Source of the DNA: a virus
Length of the DNA: 43,767 bases
Direction: 5' to 3' (one strand)
Virus record (IMG/VR): IMGVR_UViG_3300020165_000039
Coordinates: 1 to 43,767 of that record
Shown in pieces: positions 18,089 to 26,627 of this stretch. The translations under genes were made by a program, and so were the position numbers. Below the pieces are notes generated by a model that saw only the letters and a list, made by a program, of their open reading frames with translations, made no database searches and was not told where the DNA came from. Numbering within the stretch: the first letter of the stretch is position 1; every line of letters starts with the position of its first letter.

Positions 18089-18756
18089 AATATATCCCTT
18101 TCTTCTAAAATTTGCTTAGCCTTAACGTGAAATATTTTTTTAAGATTTTTGATCTGCTTGTAGCCAGCCGATCTTTTTTTCTCGTTTGTTTTAAAACCCA
18201 AATACTTAGCTACCTCTTCATCACTTTTGTTTTCAACAAACAACATTTTAAAAGCCCCAAAAAGTCTATCATTCAAATGGGGTCTCATAGCGTTGGTTAG
18301 ATTTTTTGTAGCCTGCTCTAAATCTACAAAGTTGTCTTGCTTAGATTTCAGTTCATAAGAATGGTTTTCCATTGTAACAGCGAGCTTAATATCGTAGGCT
18401 GACTTTTTCTTTAATTCCCATTGTCTGTATTCTGCACAACTGCCTTCCTGAATACCACTTTTTGTTTTTGAGCATCCATCACCACCGTTGTTAAATTTAC
18501 ATCTTAAGCATGGGCGCACGAAATTTCCATAATGATTTCGCAATAAGTTTTTGAATTGATTAGATACAACTCTGTTTAACCAAGGTTCTACGGATTTAGA
18601 CTGGTCCCACAAATGCCATTTTTTATATATGTGGGTCATAATGATTTGTTTTATATCATCATAATCTATCGAAGCTACAGCATCTAAATCCCACTTTGAT
18701 CTTTTTCTTTCTAATGCAGTTTCTACCTCTTTTATTTTATCTTCAAAAGAATGCAT
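18085..18756 (-). CDS. Phage RNA polymerase sigma factor (sigma70-like, putative late sigma)
   Basis: 223 residues. Residues 30-76 resemble sigma region 2 (IDYDDIKQIIMTHIYKKWHL then WLNRVVSNQFKNLLRNHYG), including the Trp/Asn/Arg-rich helix that binds the -10 element. Residues 164-210 resemble a region 4 helix-turn-helix (FKMLFVENKSDEEVAKYLGF then KKRSAGYKQIKNLKKIF). Between them is an insertion with Cys83, Cys86, Cys95 and Cys107 that could bind zinc. By analogy with T4 gp55 it would redirect host polymerase to late genes. It is coupled to the zinc ribbon gene (TAATG overlap). It may read the AGTGTAA motif found before virion operons. Confidence 0.75.
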   Translation of the reverse strand: MHSFEDKIKEVETALERKRSKWDLDAVASIDYDDIKQIIMTHIYKKWHLWDQSKSVEPWLNRVVSNQFKNLLRNHYGNFVRPCLRCKFNNGGDGCSKTKSGIQEGSCAEYRQWELKKKSAYDIKLAVTMENHSYELKSKQDNFVDLEQATKNLTNAMRPHLNDRLFGAFKMLFVENKSDEEVAKYLGFKTNEKKRSAGYKQIKNLKKIFHVKAKQILEERDIL

Positions 18757-19070
18757 TATAAATCACTTATATCTTTTACATTCCTCTGGCGTCTCTTGGG
18801 CGCTTGATTGCCTCCAATAGAGCCTATTGTTTGTTGTACGCTTCCGCCAAAATCTTCAATCTCATATTCTAGCTTGGAGATATTAGGAATAAAATCAGCA
18901 TTAGTATAACCGTCTGCGTCTTCCACAGATTTTGCCGTTACATTTTTAGTAACGGTTTTAGCTTTAGCTTTTTTTTCACCCGATATAGCGGCCCCACAGC
19001 TGGGGCAAAAGTTAGGAGGGTTGAATTTGTATTCTAGTTTATTTCCACAATCAAAACAAAATTTAGTCAT
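18756..19070 (-). CDS. Zinc ribbon protein
   Basis: 104 residues. An N-terminal zinc ribbon (FCFDCGNKLEY then FCPSCGAAI; CxxC-x16-CxxC) is followed by a Lys-rich linker and an acidic, probably disordered tail. First gene of the sigma-terminase operon, overlapping the sigma factor start. Its pairing with a sigma factor suggests a transcription accessory protein, but that is inference. The minus-strand leader has a TATAAT box 6 nt before the ATG at 19070. Confidence 0.7.
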   Translation of the reverse strand: MTKFCFDCGNKLEYKFNPPNFCPSCGAAISGEKKAKAKTVTKNVTAKSVEDADGYTNADFIPNISKLEYEIEDFGGSVQQTIGSIGGNQAPKRRQRNVKDISDL

Positions 19071-19098
19071 ATCCTATTATACAATAAGATATTATTTT

Positions 19099-19794
19099 TT
19101 AAAATTTATTTTTTTCGAGCTTAGAAACTATGAATTTTAATATTTCACTTCTTTTGATATCCTCTACACCAAATCTTGTGCAGTGAATTCCTTTGTCTTT
19201 GGATTCTTGATCATCAAAAGCATCAAAGATATTAGAAAAACCACTATTACGAATATCGCTTTGCATCATATCGCCGCAAATAATAATTTTGGAATCTTCT
19301 CCAATTCTAGTGAGCACTGTCATTAATTCGCTGCGAGAAAAATTTTGAGCTTCATCAATAATAACAACTGCATCATTCCAATTAGACCCTCTAACAAAAT
19401 TTACTGGAATGCAATTTAACAGATTCTTTTCTTTCAAAATCTTTACATCTGATGAATGCATCATTTCCTCCAGCTTATCATAAAATGGGCCAGCAAATAC
19501 CGAAAACTTATCATCAATAGAGCCAGGAAGAGAGCCAAGGCTCTTTTCAGAACTTTCGGCTATGCTTCTGATATACAGGATATCCTTTTCGAGGTCGGCA
19601 TCCATTAATACCTGCAAGGCTGAATATACGGCCATGTAGGTCTTTGCAGTGCCAGCTGGTCCAGCTAGAAACATTAACTTAGTTTCTTCGCTTAACGCTG
19701 TTTTTAAAAAATCAACTTGATTTTGGGTAAATTTAAATTTACGTTCCTTGAATCTTATCTTATGACTCAGTTGTTTGAATTCTAAATTAGGCAT
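19099..19794 (-). CDS. phoH: PhoH-like ATPase
   Basis: 231 residues. Walker A GPAGTAKT (residues 45-52), Walker B VVIIDEAQNF (Asp147, Glu148) and a sensor-like segment KIIICGDMMQSD are all in place, diagnostic of the PhoH family. PhoH proteins are P-loop ATPases related to superfamily 1 helicases and are common in marine and freshwater phages; their phage role is unsettled, with RNA metabolism suspected. The start follows an AGTGTAA motif by 10 nt, so it is probably a separate transcription unit. Confidence 0.92.
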   Translation of the reverse strand: MPNLEFKQLSHKIRFKERKFKFTQNQVDFLKTALSEETKLMFLAGPAGTAKTYMAVYSALQVLMDADLEKDILYIRSIAESSEKSLGSLPGSIDDKFSVFAGPFYDKLEEMMHSSDVKILKEKNLLNCIPVNFVRGSNWNDAVVIIDEAQNFSRSELMTVLTRIGEDSKIIICGDMMQSDIRNSGFSNIFDAFDDQESKDKGIHCTRFGVEDIKRSEILKFIVSKLEKNKF

Positions 19795-19804
19795 TCACTG
19801 ACTG

Positions 19805-19811
19805 TTACACT
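19805..19811 (-). promoter_or_regulatory. Putative late promoter motif AGTGTAA before phoH
   Basis: AGTGTAA on the minus strand, ending 10 nt before the ATG at 19794. Confidence 0.5.
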
Positions 19812-19814
19812 AAA

Positions 19815-20666
19815 TTATTTAAGTAATTCTGTAATAGTTAAAGATCCTCTAGCTAAATCCCCACCAGCAATAGAAATATTCTCTGCCGTAATTCTGCCAT
19901 TAATAGGAGTGGAAAACAATGTTGTAGTAGAAGAATTTTTTATATCTATAGTTATATTTCCAGGATTTGATCCAGTTAACGGCACTAAGGCTTGAATATT
20001 ATCGCCTTGAATTTGTACATTTTGTTCTGCGGTTATTAACTCGACAACGCCTGGGTTATATCCACCAATTTCATAAACTGGAAAACGGTTTGCGTTAAAT
20101 TGGTATTGAATAGACTCAAACACAGAAAGATCACTCAATGGGGTTCCTCCAAAAGAAGAATAAGCTCCGTGACCATAGTTAGCAAAATTCAAATCATCAA
20201 TGACTCCAGCAGTTGTCTCGCCTGCAATTTTTCCACCCGCATTTTCTATTGTCAAAGGGTTGTAAATAGCGAAGTCGCACTGAACCAGAACTGGGGCGTA
20301 AGGAGAGAGGGTGTAGGAAAAAGAAGTCAAAAAAGCACCGCTCCCAGATATACCATCAGTATCGTCGCCAAGCCTAAATGTGGCTCCTAAGTCGCCCACA
20401 TCCCCAGTAAAATCAGTTGGATCGAACTCTGCGTTACTCACATAACAAGAAAAAGAAAGGGAAGAATTTGGTGGCCCAGCAAGATTAAAATTATCTCTTG
20501 TCGGGGTTTTCCCTAAAAGCCTAACTGGAGAAATGTTTGGGGTGTAGTTCAGTTGCACCTGCTGGCAAAATACCCCTAGGTTTCCTCCGTCAGCTGTTGT
20601 CGGTAAAGTATTACTATTTGGTTGCCCAAAATACAACGGTACGTCCTTATATGATATATATGCCAT
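19815..20666 (-). CDS. Tail-tube-like structural protein (paralog)
   Basis: 283 residues, beta-rich, Asn/Ser/Gly-rich. The pattern of alternating strands (GPPNSSLSFSCYVSNAEF then GAFLTSFSYTLSPYAPVLVQ) and the C-terminal AENISIAGGDLARGSLTITE resemble the neighbouring 265-residue protein and the probable tube protein at 5862-6989. It may be a tail tube variant, a tail-tip ring protein or a tube-fold adaptor. Similarity is judged by eye and is moderate. It has its own AGTGTAA motif 8 nt before the ATG. Confidence 0.55.
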   Translation of the reverse strand: MAYISYKDVPLYFGQPNSNTLPTTADGGNLGVFCQQVQLNYTPNISPVRLLGKTPTRDNFNLAGPPNSSLSFSCYVSNAEFDPTDFTGDVGDLGATFRLGDDTDGISGSGAFLTSFSYTLSPYAPVLVQCDFAIYNPLTIENAGGKIAGETTAGVIDDLNFANYGHGAYSSFGGTPLSDLSVFESIQYQFNANRFPVYEIGGYNPGVVELITAEQNVQIQGDNIQALVPLTGSNPGNITIDIKNSSTTTLFSTPINGRITAENISIAGGDLARGSLTITELLK

Positions 20667-20674
20667 AAGTATTA

Positions 20675-20681
20675 TTACACT
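20675..20681 (-). promoter_or_regulatory. Putative late promoter motif AGTGTAA
   Basis: AGTGTAA on the minus strand, ending 8 nt before the ATG at 20666. It overlaps the last codons of the upstream gene. Confidence 0.5.
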
Positions 20682-21472
20682 TTTTTATAGCCTTTATACG
20701 TTAATTCGGCAATAATGGTGTCGCTGACTCCAGCGCTCATACTCTCGCTCGCCAAACAACCGTTCTCTAGGGAAAATGTATTTAATACACCGCTGTCTCC
20801 GCTTATTTTTAATTCGATTGTTCTGTTTCTATCTTTTGAACCACTCAGAAATGAAAATGTTTCTTCTGGCTCATAGTTTTGAACTTCTATGGTTATTTGA
20901 ACTTCTTGAGTAATTGGGCCTATTATAGAAAGATGCGCTGGTGTTTCTTGTCCTAACCCATAAATAGGTTGAACGTCAAATGTTTCAGAAAAATTAAACG
21001 ACTGCACAGCGTTGGGTCCGCCTTTGTCAAATGTAACAATCAACCCCGATTCGGGTACGTTTTGAATATTATCCTCATTTAACGAAGACGATCTAATTGG
21101 GGCGCTGCTACCGCTCAGGCTGCCGTAAATAGATAAATCAAAGGAAATTTGAGGCAATTGTCCCACCGAAGATGAAACGGCATAACTATTTAAAACTGCT
21201 TGAGAAAAATCAACAAGATTGTCTCCATATTCGAATTGACCCGAAATATCGGTTAATCCTGTTAATTGTGTAACAAAATCACTGTTCAAAAGAAATTTAT
21301 CAATCGAAGCTGTAACTTGAGTTGGCCCATCTAATGTTTTACCCGCAAAATCATTGCCGAGCATAGAAACAGCAGATTCGCTCACGTTTTGTTGGAATGA
21401 AACATTTTGGACCCCCTGCAATAAAGTTCCGTTAATTATTATATGTTCTTCGTGAGATCCTTCTAGCGCCAT
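20675..21472 (-). CDS. Tail-tube-like structural protein (paralog)
   Basis: 265 residues with composition and motif order like a tail tube monomer: an N-terminal strand pair (HEEHIIINGTLLQGVQNVSF), a middle segment (YAVSSSVGQLPQISFDLSIY), and a C-terminal half repeating the pattern. That middle segment matches DYSLEASVGGIPTVSVSFEG of the protein at 5862-6989. Preceded by AGTGTAA 8 nt before the ATG. Probably a tail structural protein. Confidence 0.58.
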   Translation of the reverse strand: MALEGSHEEHIIINGTLLQGVQNVSFQQNVSESAVSMLGNDFAGKTLDGPTQVTASIDKFLLNSDFVTQLTGLTDISGQFEYGDNLVDFSQAVLNSYAVSSSVGQLPQISFDLSIYGSLSGSSAPIRSSSLNEDNIQNVPESGLIVTFDKGGPNAVQSFNFSETFDVQPIYGLGQETPAHLSIIGPITQEVQITIEVQNYEPEETFSFLSGSKDRNRTIELKISGDSGVLNTFSLENGCLASESMSAGVSDTIIAELTYKGYKKV

Positions 21473-21480
21473 AAATTACT

Positions 21481-21487
21481 TTACACT
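21481..21487 (-). promoter_or_regulatory. Putative late promoter motif AGTGTAA
   Basis: AGTGTAA on the minus strand, ending 8 nt before the ATG at 21472. Confidence 0.5.
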
Positions 21488-21521
21488 TTTTAATTTTTCT
21501 TTTTCCTTTTTTAAAAAAATA

Positions 21522-21623
21522 AGTGTAACACATATCGCCCCATCGCTTAATCGCGTGGATGCTAATTATACGGTCGTTCAAAACTTTGCCCCGAATTTCT
21601 TAAAGGATTTTCGGGGCTTTTTT
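21522..21623 (+). ncRNA. Candidate phage small RNA (late motif plus terminator)
   Basis: The plus strand has AGTGTAA at 21522-21528. About 60 nt later a terminator follows with no gene between: stem GCCCCGAA / TTCGGGGC at 21588-21617, then six T. If the motif initiates as at virion genes, the transcript would run from about 21536 to 21623, roughly 88 nt. It contains only a 14-codon reading frame (ATG at 21560). It lies between two minus-strand tail genes, so no coding reason for a plus-strand terminator is visible. Alternatively the hairpin is a weak bidirectional terminator for the minus-strand gene ending at 21622. Confidence 0.4.
21588..21623 (+). terminator. Rho-independent terminator, plus-strand orientation
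   Basis: An 8-bp GC-rich stem with a 14-nt loop, followed by six T on the plus strand. On the minus strand the tail after the stem is AAAGTTTTG, so termination there would be weaker. Confidence 0.7.
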
Positions 21624-22353
21624 ATTCTGGGTAAGTGTAGAAATCAGGCTGAGATAGTGTGAGTACGTCGGTCCAGTATTCTGGTTCAGCAGAAAATGTC
21701 ACATTTAAACCATCTATGGAGACGGTCCAATCCCCAAAGCCGAGTAATTCGCCACTTATATAAAAAGGTATTCCAGCAAAGTCGGTGGTATATTCAACAG
21801 CGGCGTCGTAATCGGGATCAGGATCAAGTGATGGATCATTGCCGAATGATCTTAAATACATGCTTGGAATAAAAGGAGTATCGGCTTCGAAGCCAATCGA
21901 ACCTTTAATCCCGTACCCAACAAAATTTGCTTCATCGGTTGTAACGCCATTATACATTTTTACAATCTCTATTTCCGCATGTGTTCGGTTAATCTCAGCG
22001 GCTCCTTGAGCTGCGCTCCATTTTGTAATCCTGTCTTTTGGCTGACCTAGATCAATAGGAGTTAATTCAATATACGGCGGGTCTACTGGGTCATCTATAT
22101 TTAAAATGATCGTGGCACTGCCCGCATTATATGAGCCAGTAACCCCATTGAAATTCCAGTGCAGCTTTACGGCATTAGTTAACGACAATGCAATTTCCGA
22201 ATCAGTTGGCGAGCTGCCTTTCTTGGTCCCTCCGAGTGTAGTCCAATAGTCGTAAGGCCTACCTTCGTCGCTTATAGTTAAGTCTACTTTTTCTAAGCAA
22301 TACGGAAATCCGTTACCTACCCCTAATGTTTTAAATTTTTCTGCTTCTGGCAT
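21622..22353 (-). CDS. Tail-region protein, unknown
   Basis: 243 residues, acidic, Asp/Pro/Tyr-rich and probably all-beta (LGQPKDRITKWSAAQGAAEI near residue 102). No catalytic motif recognised. It is at the end of the tail-fibre region and has its own AGTGTAA motif 8 nt upstream, so it can be transcribed separately from the fibre operon. Possibly a fibre-associated or baseplate protein. Confidence 0.5.
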   Translation of the reverse strand: MPEAEKFKTLGVGNGFPYCLEKVDLTISDEGRPYDYWTTLGGTKKGSSPTDSEIALSLTNAVKLHWNFNGVTGSYNAGSATIILNIDDPVDPPYIELTPIDLGQPKDRITKWSAAQGAAEINRTHAEIEIVKMYNGVTTDEANFVGYGIKGSIGFEADTPFIPSMYLRSFGNDPSLDPDPDYDAAVEYTTDFAGIPFYISGELLGFGDWTVSIDGLNVTFSAEPEYWTDVLTLSQPDFYTYPE

Positions 22354-22361
22354 AATATATA

Positions 22362-22368
22362 TTACACT
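22362..22368 (-). promoter_or_regulatory. Putative late promoter motif AGTGTAA
   Basis: AGTGTAA on the minus strand, ending 8 nt before the ATG at 22353; it overlaps the last codons of the gene upstream. Confidence 0.5.
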
Positions 22369-22894
22369 AAATGTCTTGCTCTAGTATTAGTTTGAATGAA
22401 TTTTGTTGTAGGATCAAATTGTTATCTTGTGACTGCAAGAAATCAACAAGTCCAGAAGTTGGTATATCACCGAAGAAGGCTAAAAAATCTATAGGTCTAA
22501 AACCAGCGTCAACTGGCCCTGTTATTTCTCCACCGAAATTATCAAGCTTTCTGTTGTACTCTTGCATTGCATGTATATACATGTGATAATTTTGAGAATT
22601 ACCTGTTGTATAAACTGACGAAAAATCAAATATTCTCTCTACAAAATTTCCAGAGTTAAGTTGCGTGATATTTTCACACGAATGTATTTCATTCCTAATA
22701 AAATGCAAACTTTCACTATTAGAGGGTAGACCTAAACCAAAGAATATTTCACTACCATCTTCGTTTAAAAAGAGACCTTCGTCATCTGTTAGGTAGTTTC
22801 CTTGTGAGGGCGGAGAGGTTAAACCAAAGAATATTTCACTGCCATCTTCGCTTAATATCAACCCTTCGTCATCTGTTAGATAGTCGTTACTCAT
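22367..22894 (-). CDS. Tail-associated protein with an N-terminal tandem repeat
   Basis: 175 residues. The first 55 residues contain two near-identical copies of a 20-residue unit (YLTDDEGLILSEDGSEIFFG and YLTDDEGLFLNEDGSEIFFG) separated by about 12 residues. The repeat is also visible in the DNA. The rest is unrecognised. Such short acidic repeats are often beta-hairpin units in tail fibre or receptor-contact proteins. It ends the operon that begins at 30475. Confidence 0.55.
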   Translation of the reverse strand: MSNDYLTDDEGLILSEDGSEIFFGLTSPPSQGNYLTDDEGLFLNEDGSEIFFGLGLPSNSESLHFIRNEIHSCENITQLNSGNFVERIFDFSSVYTTGNSQNYHMYIHAMQEYNRKLDNFGGEITGPVDAGFRPIDFLAFFGDIPTSGLVDFLQSQDNNLILQQNSFKLILEQDI

Positions 22895-22903
22895 TTTTTA
22901 AAT

Positions 22904-24835
22904 TTATATGATTACTATAGGTGCTTGGCTGTTATCAAATTTGCTTGTAAATGTGTAACTTGCAAATGTTTCGTTTGGTTTGTCGTCTATAATTATATAG
23001 TAATCTTCGCAGGAAGAACTACCAGGAGGCGAAAATGGGTCATCGTCTGTCACCTCAATTTTTTGACGCCTTTTTCTGCCGCCGAAATAAGATCTAATAA
23101 TATCATCCTTTGTATTTCCGTATAAAGCGTCATAATCTTCGCATTTTAATTCTGAAACTATAAGGCTTTCTTTTCTATGCTCAGCGCTTTTAAGATATGG
23201 AATGCGATCGCGCGACTCCACCTTTTTCAAAATCTCTCCATTCATGACAGTTACAATATCTTTTACAGTACGAAATCCAGCATATTCCAATACTGTTTTT
23301 GAGTTATGACCGAAATAATTGCTTGTTTCTGACGCGCCATCATTTGTCGCGGAATTATCGGAAACAGAAGGGTCAAGGGAATCACCCCTGAATAGTATCA
23401 CATCGCCTAGTGTTTGTTCTAAAGAATTTTTGTCTGAATATGGTAAATCGTATTCTTCTCTATAAAACGACTCAAAAGCTGAGTAAAGACTCCCAACCGA
23501 GCTTGGAATAGGCAATGGCGCAGGGGTATCGTTGTCATATATTCTTTGAACTTTCTCGAAAAACCCCCATTGCATTAGTCTAGATAAAAAATAAGACTTT
23601 GTTTGTTTTGCTTTGGCAAACTCTTGTTTGGTGTCTCTTGTTACCAGGCGCTCAGGTAGGATCGTCTTCCAATAATCTTTTGAAAATTCATAAAAAAGAT
23701 TATTGCATAGCCAGTTTTCAAAATATTTGCCCGCTTCTGGCGCAAACTGTTCAAGCCTACCGTTGCCCAGTCTTGCTCCTTGCTCCTCTAACACGGCGGC
23801 CTCCACACTCGAATGCACAATACCAATAGCATAAGATAATGACCCATATGGAAGCGGATGAGGAATTCCATCAATAAATACAAAAGGACACGCTCCAGCG
23901 GGTTGTCTTCGACCTGCGGGCAAATAGTGGGGACCATGTGCTGCTATTGATGTTAATCCAGGGTTTCCCGCCCAACTCTTATATTGTTCCAGGCCCTTGC
24001 CTGATTTATTAGAATCAATATCATCAGAACCCCAAAGACTTCGCCCTTTGGATGTAGGATCACAATGCAACGCATGAAGTAATTCATGGTAAATAGCATC
24101 GGGGCGATCTTCCTTTATGAAGGCAAAACTAACATCTGGTATGGACGAAATAGTAGTTACAATCCCATAATCCGAGGTATATATATGTCGCGGCACGATT
24201 TGCTCTAAATCTGGTTCTGCAAAGTAGTTCTCTATTGCTTCGACAGTTATCCGAATGTCATCGGTTAGCACAAAGCCGTCACTGCCTCCAGATTCAAGCT
24301 TTTTAACATCGTCCGAAAAATCCCCTGGGTGCAATTTACTAATTCCTGGATCGAAATTTTCAGCAGTCTCGACCGTATCAATAAAATAAATCCTATGTTC
24401 TCTAGGTATAAGAGCGCCAATACCATCCCAAAACTCTGCCACTATCTGCCTTACCAAGGGCCTGAGTCTTTTTGTGTTGTTGGGAAAATATAATTTTAAA
24501 TTACCAAAACTTTCTATTTCTAGTTCAAACGGGGTAGCCTCAAAAATGACTTCCCAATCGTCTGCTGGCTGGTCAAGTTCTACTGGATCAAAATTATCAT
24601 TATGTGGGCTACCCAAACCAAGATTTGGAATAAGATCTTTTCTTTCCACATTAACAGATCCCCCTATAACACGCACCGTGTTGTATACGTCGTAAACGCC
24701 ACCCCCTCCAGTAATATATCTTATCCGTATCCAGGAAGCACGGTGCTTGGATTTTATTGGTACGACGAATCCCATACCAGGGTAATCCCCCTTGGGTATC
24801 TTAAAAATTATTTGCTCGGTTTGATAATTACTCAT
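22904..24835 (-). CDS. Tail protein with HExxH metallopeptidase-like motif
   Basis: 643 residues. Residues 250-259 read HELLHALHCD: an HExxH zinc-binding motif with His257 or Asp259 as possible further ligand. The surrounding segment (RPDAIYHELLHALH) has the hydrophobic-helix pattern of zincin peptidases. The N-terminal 130 residues are beta-rich. It lies among fibre and tip genes in the 30475-22367 operon, so the protein is probably virion-associated and could cleave a host surface protein or process a tail protein. The catalytic assignment rests on this motif alone. A TATAAT box ends 5 nt before the ATG. Confidence 0.55.
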   Translation of the reverse strand: MSNYQTEQIIFKIPKGDYPGMGFVVPIKSKHRASWIRIRYITGGGGVYDVYNTVRVIGGSVNVERKDLIPNLGLGSPHNDNFDPVELDQPADDWEVIFEATPFELEIESFGNLKLYFPNNTKRLRPLVRQIVAEFWDGIGALIPREHRIYFIDTVETAENFDPGISKLHPGDFSDDVKKLESGGSDGFVLTDDIRITVEAIENYFAEPDLEQIVPRHIYTSDYGIVTTISSIPDVSFAFIKEDRPDAIYHELLHALHCDPTSKGRSLWGSDDIDSNKSGKGLEQYKSWAGNPGLTSIAAHGPHYLPAGRRQPAGACPFVFIDGIPHPLPYGSLSYAIGIVHSSVEAAVLEEQGARLGNGRLEQFAPEAGKYFENWLCNNLFYEFSKDYWKTILPERLVTRDTKQEFAKAKQTKSYFLSRLMQWGFFEKVQRIYDNDTPAPLPIPSSVGSLYSAFESFYREEYDLPYSDKNSLEQTLGDVILFRGDSLDPSVSDNSATNDGASETSNYFGHNSKTVLEYAGFRTVKDIVTVMNGEILKKVESRDRIPYLKSAEHRKESLIVSELKCEDYDALYGNTKDDIIRSYFGGRKRRQKIEVTDDDPFSPPGSSSCEDYYIIIDDKPNETFASYTFTSKFDNSQAPIVII

Positions 24836-24852
24836 TATATTATAGTTTGTTT

Positions 24853-26625
24853 TTAACCTCGTTCTTTGCGTACCAGTATATATCTCTGATGTTCAGAGAT
24901 ACCGTCTCTGCTTGTGTCTTGTTCTATTGTTGAGTCAACAGGATTGCTTCCTACACAGAAATCAACCCAAACAGCTTCCGCGTTGAAGTTTTTAGCTAAA
25001 GCGTCTTGATATTTTTGTGCACGTAAGCCTAAGTCTTGATGATCAAATGCTCTATTAGCACTCACATAGAAGTTATAATTAGTACGTCCGCCAGCTTCAT
25101 TCCAGCTTGCTACGTAATCCTGAACCTCCCCGTCTTCCACAACAACAGCTCTTTTACCTTCCAAAACACTTTGACCCACGCCAATGTTGTTTAAGTCTCC
25201 ATAAGGGACAAAGCCGAAATATCTCAATGCCTGCTTAACAGACATGTCGTATCCTTGTGAGTGAGGTAGTTTCATGTTTGGATGACATAATATATGTTTT
25301 TCAACTGAGTCGGTTGAGCCTGCGGGTTGAATGAGATATTTTTCCTTAGTGAATGTTCTTATTTCAACAACATCGTTATCGATATCTGACTCTAAATTAA
25401 GTTCTTCTACGGTGTCGGTACCAGGGTGATAGTGGGAAATGCGTACATCATCAAGGCCATTACTAAGCGTTCCATCATTAAACCCAACACCGATCATCGC
25501 CATCGCTTCTTTAGTCACAATATATCCTGGAGCTTGATAACCCTCTTGTGTCATATTCTGTCTTCGGTAGAAGTTTTCTTTAGTATTTGATTCGTTATAA
25601 GAAAGCACTTCTCTGTGCAGGGCTGGATGAGGAACTGGTTGGTTTAGTGGTCCGCCGACAATTTCTTGAACGAAGTAAAAATCAAAACATGTTACATTTT
25701 CAGCGTTGTATCCGCCCGCAAAATACCAATCTCTACCCCTGGACATCGGAGCGCCGACCACGTCATCAATTCCACAAAAACTCTGGTATTTACTCTTAAC
25801 CGCAGAGTTTGTACAAAAATTTCTTGTCCCAGCGCCATTTGCAAACGTTACTTGATTGCCTTGGGAGAAATTTGCGCCGTATCTATATGTTTTGAGAATG
25901 CCTCCCGTATACGCATCATACCCAAGAGTATTAAATACAGCCTTATACATAAAATTTCTTAGATGATTTGTATTTCCTAGTTGATTTTGCCACGCCGCAG
26001 AGCTCACGGAAAAATACATATTTAATTCTCCAAAGGAATCAGGCCAATTGTACGTGATTGGGGAGTTTAGAGGTGTAAGCAGAGTCAACTGCCAAGGAAC
26101 CGTGTCGGTACCGCCTTGCCCTAGAGAGAGCGTTACGCTTTGTCCGAATAAATTGCTTGCAAATGGAGTTGATTGTATAGCTGGGCTTATTATATTTTTA
26201 ACGTAAGCAAACGCTCCAGCTAAAGCGTGCATATTCGGGTCTCCGCCATTTATTATGGGGCGCTCACTATTTATAGTAAGAATACCACCGCGAAGATAAT
26301 TAGGGTTATCAGAAAAGTTTTCTGAGTTGCCATAAACATTGTAAGCAGGAAGCTCTACCAAATTACTAAAAGTGTTTGATACTACAGGGACAGTAGAAGT
26401 ACCTATCTCTACATTTCTGGCTGACAAGTTATTAAAATCTGGAAACTTAAAAATCTTCTCCGCGTTAGGCATCTCAATCGTTATTGGGTTAGAAAGCGTA
26501 GCCTCATGAGGTGTCAGCTCGTAATATTCATCGTTGATAAGATCGGCGTGCGCCACACCCATATCGACTAGTAATTGTTTTTGCGCGCTGGTTAATATTT
26601 TTTTGGTTATGTTTACTTCGCTCAT
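24853..26625 (-). CDS. Large tail tip or fibre protein, unknown
   Basis: 590 residues, rich in Asn, Tyr and Gly, with no signal peptide or membrane segment. An N-terminal helix (ITKKILTSAQKQLLVDMGVA) precedes a long beta-rich body. Six Cys are spread through the chain, unusual for this phage. It is co-transcribed with the 841-residue gene upstream; the start is 2 nt after that gene's stop. Probably a receptor-binding or tip protein. I recognise no family. Confidence 0.5.
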   Translation of the reverse strand: MSEVNITKKILTSAQKQLLVDMGVAHADLINDEYYELTPHEATLSNPITIEMPNAEKIFKFPDFNNLSARNVEIGTSTVPVVSNTFSNLVELPAYNVYGNSENFSDNPNYLRGGILTINSERPIINGGDPNMHALAGAFAYVKNIISPAIQSTPFASNLFGQSVTLSLGQGGTDTVPWQLTLLTPLNSPITYNWPDSFGELNMYFSVSSAAWQNQLGNTNHLRNFMYKAVFNTLGYDAYTGGILKTYRYGANFSQGNQVTFANGAGTRNFCTNSAVKSKYQSFCGIDDVVGAPMSRGRDWYFAGGYNAENVTCFDFYFVQEIVGGPLNQPVPHPALHREVLSYNESNTKENFYRRQNMTQEGYQAPGYIVTKEAMAMIGVGFNDGTLSNGLDDVRISHYHPGTDTVEELNLESDIDNDVVEIRTFTKEKYLIQPAGSTDSVEKHILCHPNMKLPHSQGYDMSVKQALRYFGFVPYGDLNNIGVGQSVLEGKRAVVVEDGEVQDYVASWNEAGGRTNYNFYVSANRAFDHQDLGLRAQKYQDALAKNFNAEAVWVDFCVGSNPVDSTIEQDTSRDGISEHQRYILVRKERG

Positions 26626-26627
26626 TT

